Source: Leucobacter aridicollis (lineage in GTDB: Bacteria > Actinomycetota > Actinomycetes > Actinomycetales > Microbacteriaceae). Taken from it: 64,000 bases of DNA. Each line of letters starts with the position of its first letter. The first letter of the stretch is position 1. Shown here in pieces: positions 61,614-64,000 of this stretch. Made by a program: the position numbers and the translations under genes. The stretch covers positions 2,046,001-2,110,000 of the forward strand of contig NZ_JACCBD010000001.1 of NCBI RefSeq assembly GCF_013409595.1, in the 5' to 3' direction. The notes under the pieces were generated by a model. The model worked only from the letters and a program-made list of their open reading frames with translations, had not been told where the DNA came from and searched no databases.

Positions 61614-62051
61614 CTAGCTTCCTCCCGGGGCATCAGGCGTCGGGTCTGCTGCCAGTTCAACGCCCGGCGCAATCGGACGAAGGCCCACCGCCCGTGCCGC
61701 AGACGCGAGCTTCCTGTCGTAGACAAGCATGCCCGCGGCTTCGGCCCCGAGCCGCAATGCTGCGGCGAGGTGCAGCGCGTCGAGCGAGCGCAGGGCAGAT
61801 GGATGCAGCCGCGCAGCAGACTCGTAGGTCTGCAAGTCCAACGCGATGAGCTGGCAGGATTGCAGGACGTCCGTTGCGTCTGGTGCACGCCAGGGCGCAC
61901 GCCGCGCAATCACGCGTCGCAACTCGACGTGGGACAGCCATGAGGTTGCCAACTCTGCGCCTGTCTCCTGCAGCCAGGCGACCAGCGCCTCAGACTCGGG
62001 TTCGTCAACGACGAGCTTCGCAAGCGCGGATGCGTCAGCGTAGACAAGCAT
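61614..62051 (-). CDS. VapC-like PIN-domain toxin
   Basis: Putative RNase toxin (145 aa). PIN-domain acidic residues are in place: Asp6 in YADASALAKLVVDE, Glu in SHVELRRVI, and Asp in LRSLDALHLAAAL, with VYDRKL at the end. Coupled to the antitoxin upstream by a one-base overlap. Convergent with glpK. Confidence 0.88.
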   Translation of the reverse strand: MLVYADASALAKLVVDEPESEALVAWLQETGAELATSWLSHVELRRVIARRAPWRAPDATDVLQSCQLIALDLQTYESAARLHPSALRSLDALHLAAALRLGAEAAGMLVYDRKLASAARAVGLRPIAPGVELAADPTPDAPGGS

Positions 62052-62404
62052 CAGAGCCGCTCCGCGCGAAGCTCCATGAGAATGTCATCGGTACTCAGTG
62101 CAGAGTCACCAGCCAGTTCCTCGCCAGGAGGCGCTGTTCGCTGCCATCCGGCCCGCCTGGCCCACAGTTCCGACATGCTCAGACGAGCGGGTTCGAGGGC
62201 ACCGGACGCAATGAGGTCGTCGAGGGGCGTCGGCTGGATCGGTACGATTCGCGCGACCGGAACTCCCCGGTCCGTGACCGTCAGCACCGATCCCTTTCGC
62301 ACGCGGGCAACAACCTCCGACGCATTTTGCTTCAGCGCGCGGATGCCCACCGCTGGGCCGTCGTCTCGGCCCTGAGCATCAGCACGTTCACCCACAATCG
62401 CCAT
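62051..62404 (-). CDS. Type II antitoxin, Phd/YefM (prevent-host-death) type
   Basis: Antitoxin (117 aa) for the PIN toxin. IRALKQNASEVVARVRKGSVLTVTDRGVPVARIVP, read in parts, is the Phd/YefM N-terminal DNA-binding fold; the acidic C-terminus should wrap the toxin. ATG 62404 is supported by TACCTT 7 nt upstream. Probably autoregulates the pair. Confidence 0.85.
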   Translation of the reverse strand: MAIVGERADAQGRDDGPAVGIRALKQNASEVVARVRKGSVLTVTDRGVPVARIVPIQPTPLDDLIASGALEPARLSMSELWARRAGWQRTAPPGEELAGDSALSTDDILMELRAERL

Positions 62405-62411
62405 GTTCGAC

Positions 62412-62417
62412 AAGGTA
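62412..62417 (-). promoter_or_regulatory. -10 element, probable leaderless start of the antitoxin
   Basis: TACCTT on the minus strand, 7 nt, ATG. Confidence 0.45.
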
Positions 62418-62486
62418 GCACATGCCCCTGACTTGCACAGAAGATCTCTGGCGCGGGCCAGGGCCTGACACTCAAGAGCGACGACA

Positions 62487-62528
62487 ACGGGCGGGGTGAG
62501 GATCATGCGATCCTCACCCCGCCCGTTC
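62487..62528. terminator. Hairpin terminator after gatB
   Basis: 19-bp perfect arms (62487-62505 / 62510-62528) around ATGC, 12 bp past the gatB stop. It separates gatB from the toxin-antitoxin genes on the same strand. Confidence 0.8.
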
Positions 62529-62539
62529 TGTTTTCGCGG

Positions 62540-64000
62540 TTACGCCTGCGCGCGCTCGAGCACGAGCTCGCGGACGCGGGCGGCGTCAGCCTGGCCCTTC
62601 ATCGCCTTCATCACCGAGCCGATGATGGCGCCGGCGGCCTGCACCTTGCCGCCACGGATCTTCTCGAGCACGTCGGGCTGCTCGGCAAGGGCAGCGTCGA
62701 CCGCCTCGATGAGCGCGCCGTCGTCAGACACGATCGCGAGCCCGCGGGCGTCGACGATCTCCTGCGCGGTGCCCTCGCCGTCGATGATGCCGGCAAGCAC
62801 CTGGCGGGCGAGCTTGTCGTTGAGCGTTCCGGCGTCAACGAGCGCGACGACCGATGCGATCTGCTCCGGCGTGATGAGCTCCGCGGGCACGGCCGAGCGC
62901 TCGTTCGCGATGCGCGCGATCTCGCCGGTCCACCACTTGCGGGCGGTCTGCGCGGGCACGCCAGCGGCGACGGTCGCCTCGATGTCGTTCACGAGGCCGC
63001 CGTTCACGACGTCACGGAACTCGAGCGGCGAGAAGCCCCACTCGGCGCGCAGCCGGCGGCGGCGCAGCGTCGGGTGCTCGGGCTGCAGGGCGCGCAGCTC
63101 CTCGACGAGCTCGCGCGACGGCGTGAGCGGCGCGAGGTCGGGCTCCGGGAAGTACCGGTAGTCGTCGGCGTCGCTCTTCGGGCGGCCCGGCGAGGTCTCC
63201 CCCGTGTCCTCGTGCCAGTGACGGGTCTCCTGCGTGATCGCGGTGCCCTCGGAGAGCAGCTGCGCCTGGCGCTGGATCTCGAACCTGACGGCGCGCTCGA
63301 TCGAGCGCAGCGAATTCACGTTTTTCGTCTCGGTGCGGGTGCCGAGCACGCTCATGCCGGCGTTCTCGTTCCCGCGGGGCCGCAGCGACACGTTCGCGTC
63401 GCATCGGATGTTACCGCGCTCCATCCGCGCGTCGGAGATGCCGAGCGACACGACAATGTCGCGGATCGTGGAGACGTATGCCGCCGCGATCTCGGGGGTG
63501 TCGGCCTCGCCGCCGAAGATCGGACGGGTCACGATCTCGACGAGCGGCACACCGGCGCGGTTGTAGTCGACGAGCGAGTACTCGGCGCCCTGGATGCGGC
63601 CGGTCGAGCCACCGACGTGGTTGAGCTTGCCGGCGTCCTCCTCCATGTGCGCGCGCTCGATCGGGACGTGAATCACACGACCCGACTCGAGCTCGATCTC
63701 GACGGAGCCGTCGTGCGCGATCGGATCGTCGTACTGCGAGATCTGGTAGTTCTTGCCCATGTCCGGGTAGAAGTAGTTCTTGCGCGCGAACCCGGAGACC
63801 TCGGCGATGTCGCACCCGAGCGCGAGCCCGAGGCGGATCGAGTACTTGACTGCTTCTTCGTTCACGACCGGCAGCGAGCCCGGCAGGCCGAGGCACACCG
63901 GCGCGAGGTTCGTGTTCGGCTCCGAGCCGAAGATGTTCGGCGCGGACGAGAACATCTTCGTCTTGGTGTTGAGCTCGACGTGTACTTCGAGACCGATGAC
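62540..64000 (-). CDS. gatB: Aspartyl/glutamyl-tRNA amidotransferase subunit B (partial, cut by window end)
   Basis: Subunit of GatCAB (487 codons seen), which converts Asp-tRNA(Asn) or Glu-tRNA(Gln) to the amide form. The frame is open through the right edge ([18 protein letters not shown]...), so about 20 N-terminal residues lie outside. [35 protein letters not shown], and GVPLVEIVT are GatB marks; the tail is the YqeY-like domain. Terminator hairpin follows. Confidence 0.97.
   Translation of the reverse strand, partial: VIGLEVHVELNTKTKMFSSAPNIFGSEPNTNLAPVCLGLPGSLPVVNEEAVKYSIRLGLALGCDIAEVSGFARKNYFYPDMGKNYQISQYDDPIAHDGSVEIELESGRVIHVPIERAHMEEDAGKLNHVGGSTGRIQGAEYSLVDYNRAGVPLVEIVTRPIFGGEADTPEIAAAYVSTIRDIVVSLGISDARMERGNIRCDANVSLRPRGNENAGMSVLGTRTETKNVNSLRSIERAVRFEIQRQAQLLSEGTAITQETRHWHEDTGETSPGRPKSDADDYRYFPEPDLAPLTPSRELVEELRALQPEHPTLRRRRLRAEWGFSPLEFRDVVNGGLVNDIEATVAAGVPAQTARKWWTGEIARIANERSAVPAELITPEQIASVVALVDAGTLNDKLARQVLAGIIDGEGTAQEIVDARGLAIVSDDGALIEAVDAALAEQPDVLEKIRGGKVQAAGAIIGSVMKAMKGQADAARVRELVLERAQA

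Overview
The window is about 64 kb of high-GC (roughly 70 percent) actinobacterial chromosome. Gene content, order and codon use point to the family Microbacteriaceae, and Leucobacter is my best guess. That genus call rests on overall resemblance, not on a search. Several blocks match arrangements conserved across actinobacteria: murI-rph-rdgB, rplS-lepB-rnhB, nei-rpiB-DsbA facing pepN with glbO, orn next to tRNA-His, and clpS followed by a DUF2017 gene. I see no phage, insertion sequence, conjugation module, rRNA or CRISPR array. This is core chromosome with small accessory patches.

Layout. 1-5 kb: an iron-siderophore ABC importer (binding lipoprotein, two permeases, ATPase) with a siderophore-interacting flavoreductase, behind a likely DtxR/IdeR iron box. 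5-9.4 kb: an MMPL exporter co-transcribed with a NarL-type two-component system. 9.5-13.9 kb: small membrane proteins, a TIGR01777 epimerase, a photolyase and a DUF4442 protein. 14-19 kb: mgtE, a P-loop kinase-like protein and a 1010-residue APH kinase/M23-like/class III aminotransferase fusion. 19-24 kb: nucleotide, RNA and secretion housekeeping. 24-28 kb: a RibD-type reductase, an AraC-DinB fusion and a RecQ helicase with a phosphoribosyltransferase-like tail. 28-36 kb: nei, rpiB, DsbA-like, DedA, aldo/keto reductase, pepN, mscS, glbO. 36-43 kb: lipoproteins, a membrane protein/regulator pair, tRNA-Arg, a methyltransferase with a truncated monooxygenase behind it, peroxiredoxin, GNAT and butanediol dehydrogenase. 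43-49 kb: a YbjN / divergent HSP90 / TPR-like operon and a cation antiporter. 49-56 kb: MFS, def, orn, tRNA-His, a PIG-L deacetylase, a zincin-clpS-DUF2017 operon and dinB. 56-61.5 kb: a glycerol regulon (SorC-type regulator, glpD, glpF, glpK). 61.6-64 kb: a VapBC-like toxin-antitoxin pair and gatB, which runs off the right edge.

The features I find most worth follow-up are: (1) the HSP90 homologue packed between a YbjN protein and a TPR-like protein, a candidate bacterial chaperone/co-chaperone system; (2) the kinase/phospho-lyase-like fusion; (3) five AT-rich hairpins at gene ends in a GC-rich background; (4) a repeated -10 hexamer followed by 6-7 nt and the start codon at about eighteen genes, the signature of leaderless mRNAs, which I used to choose several start codons; (5) RecQ fused to a PRTase-like domain.
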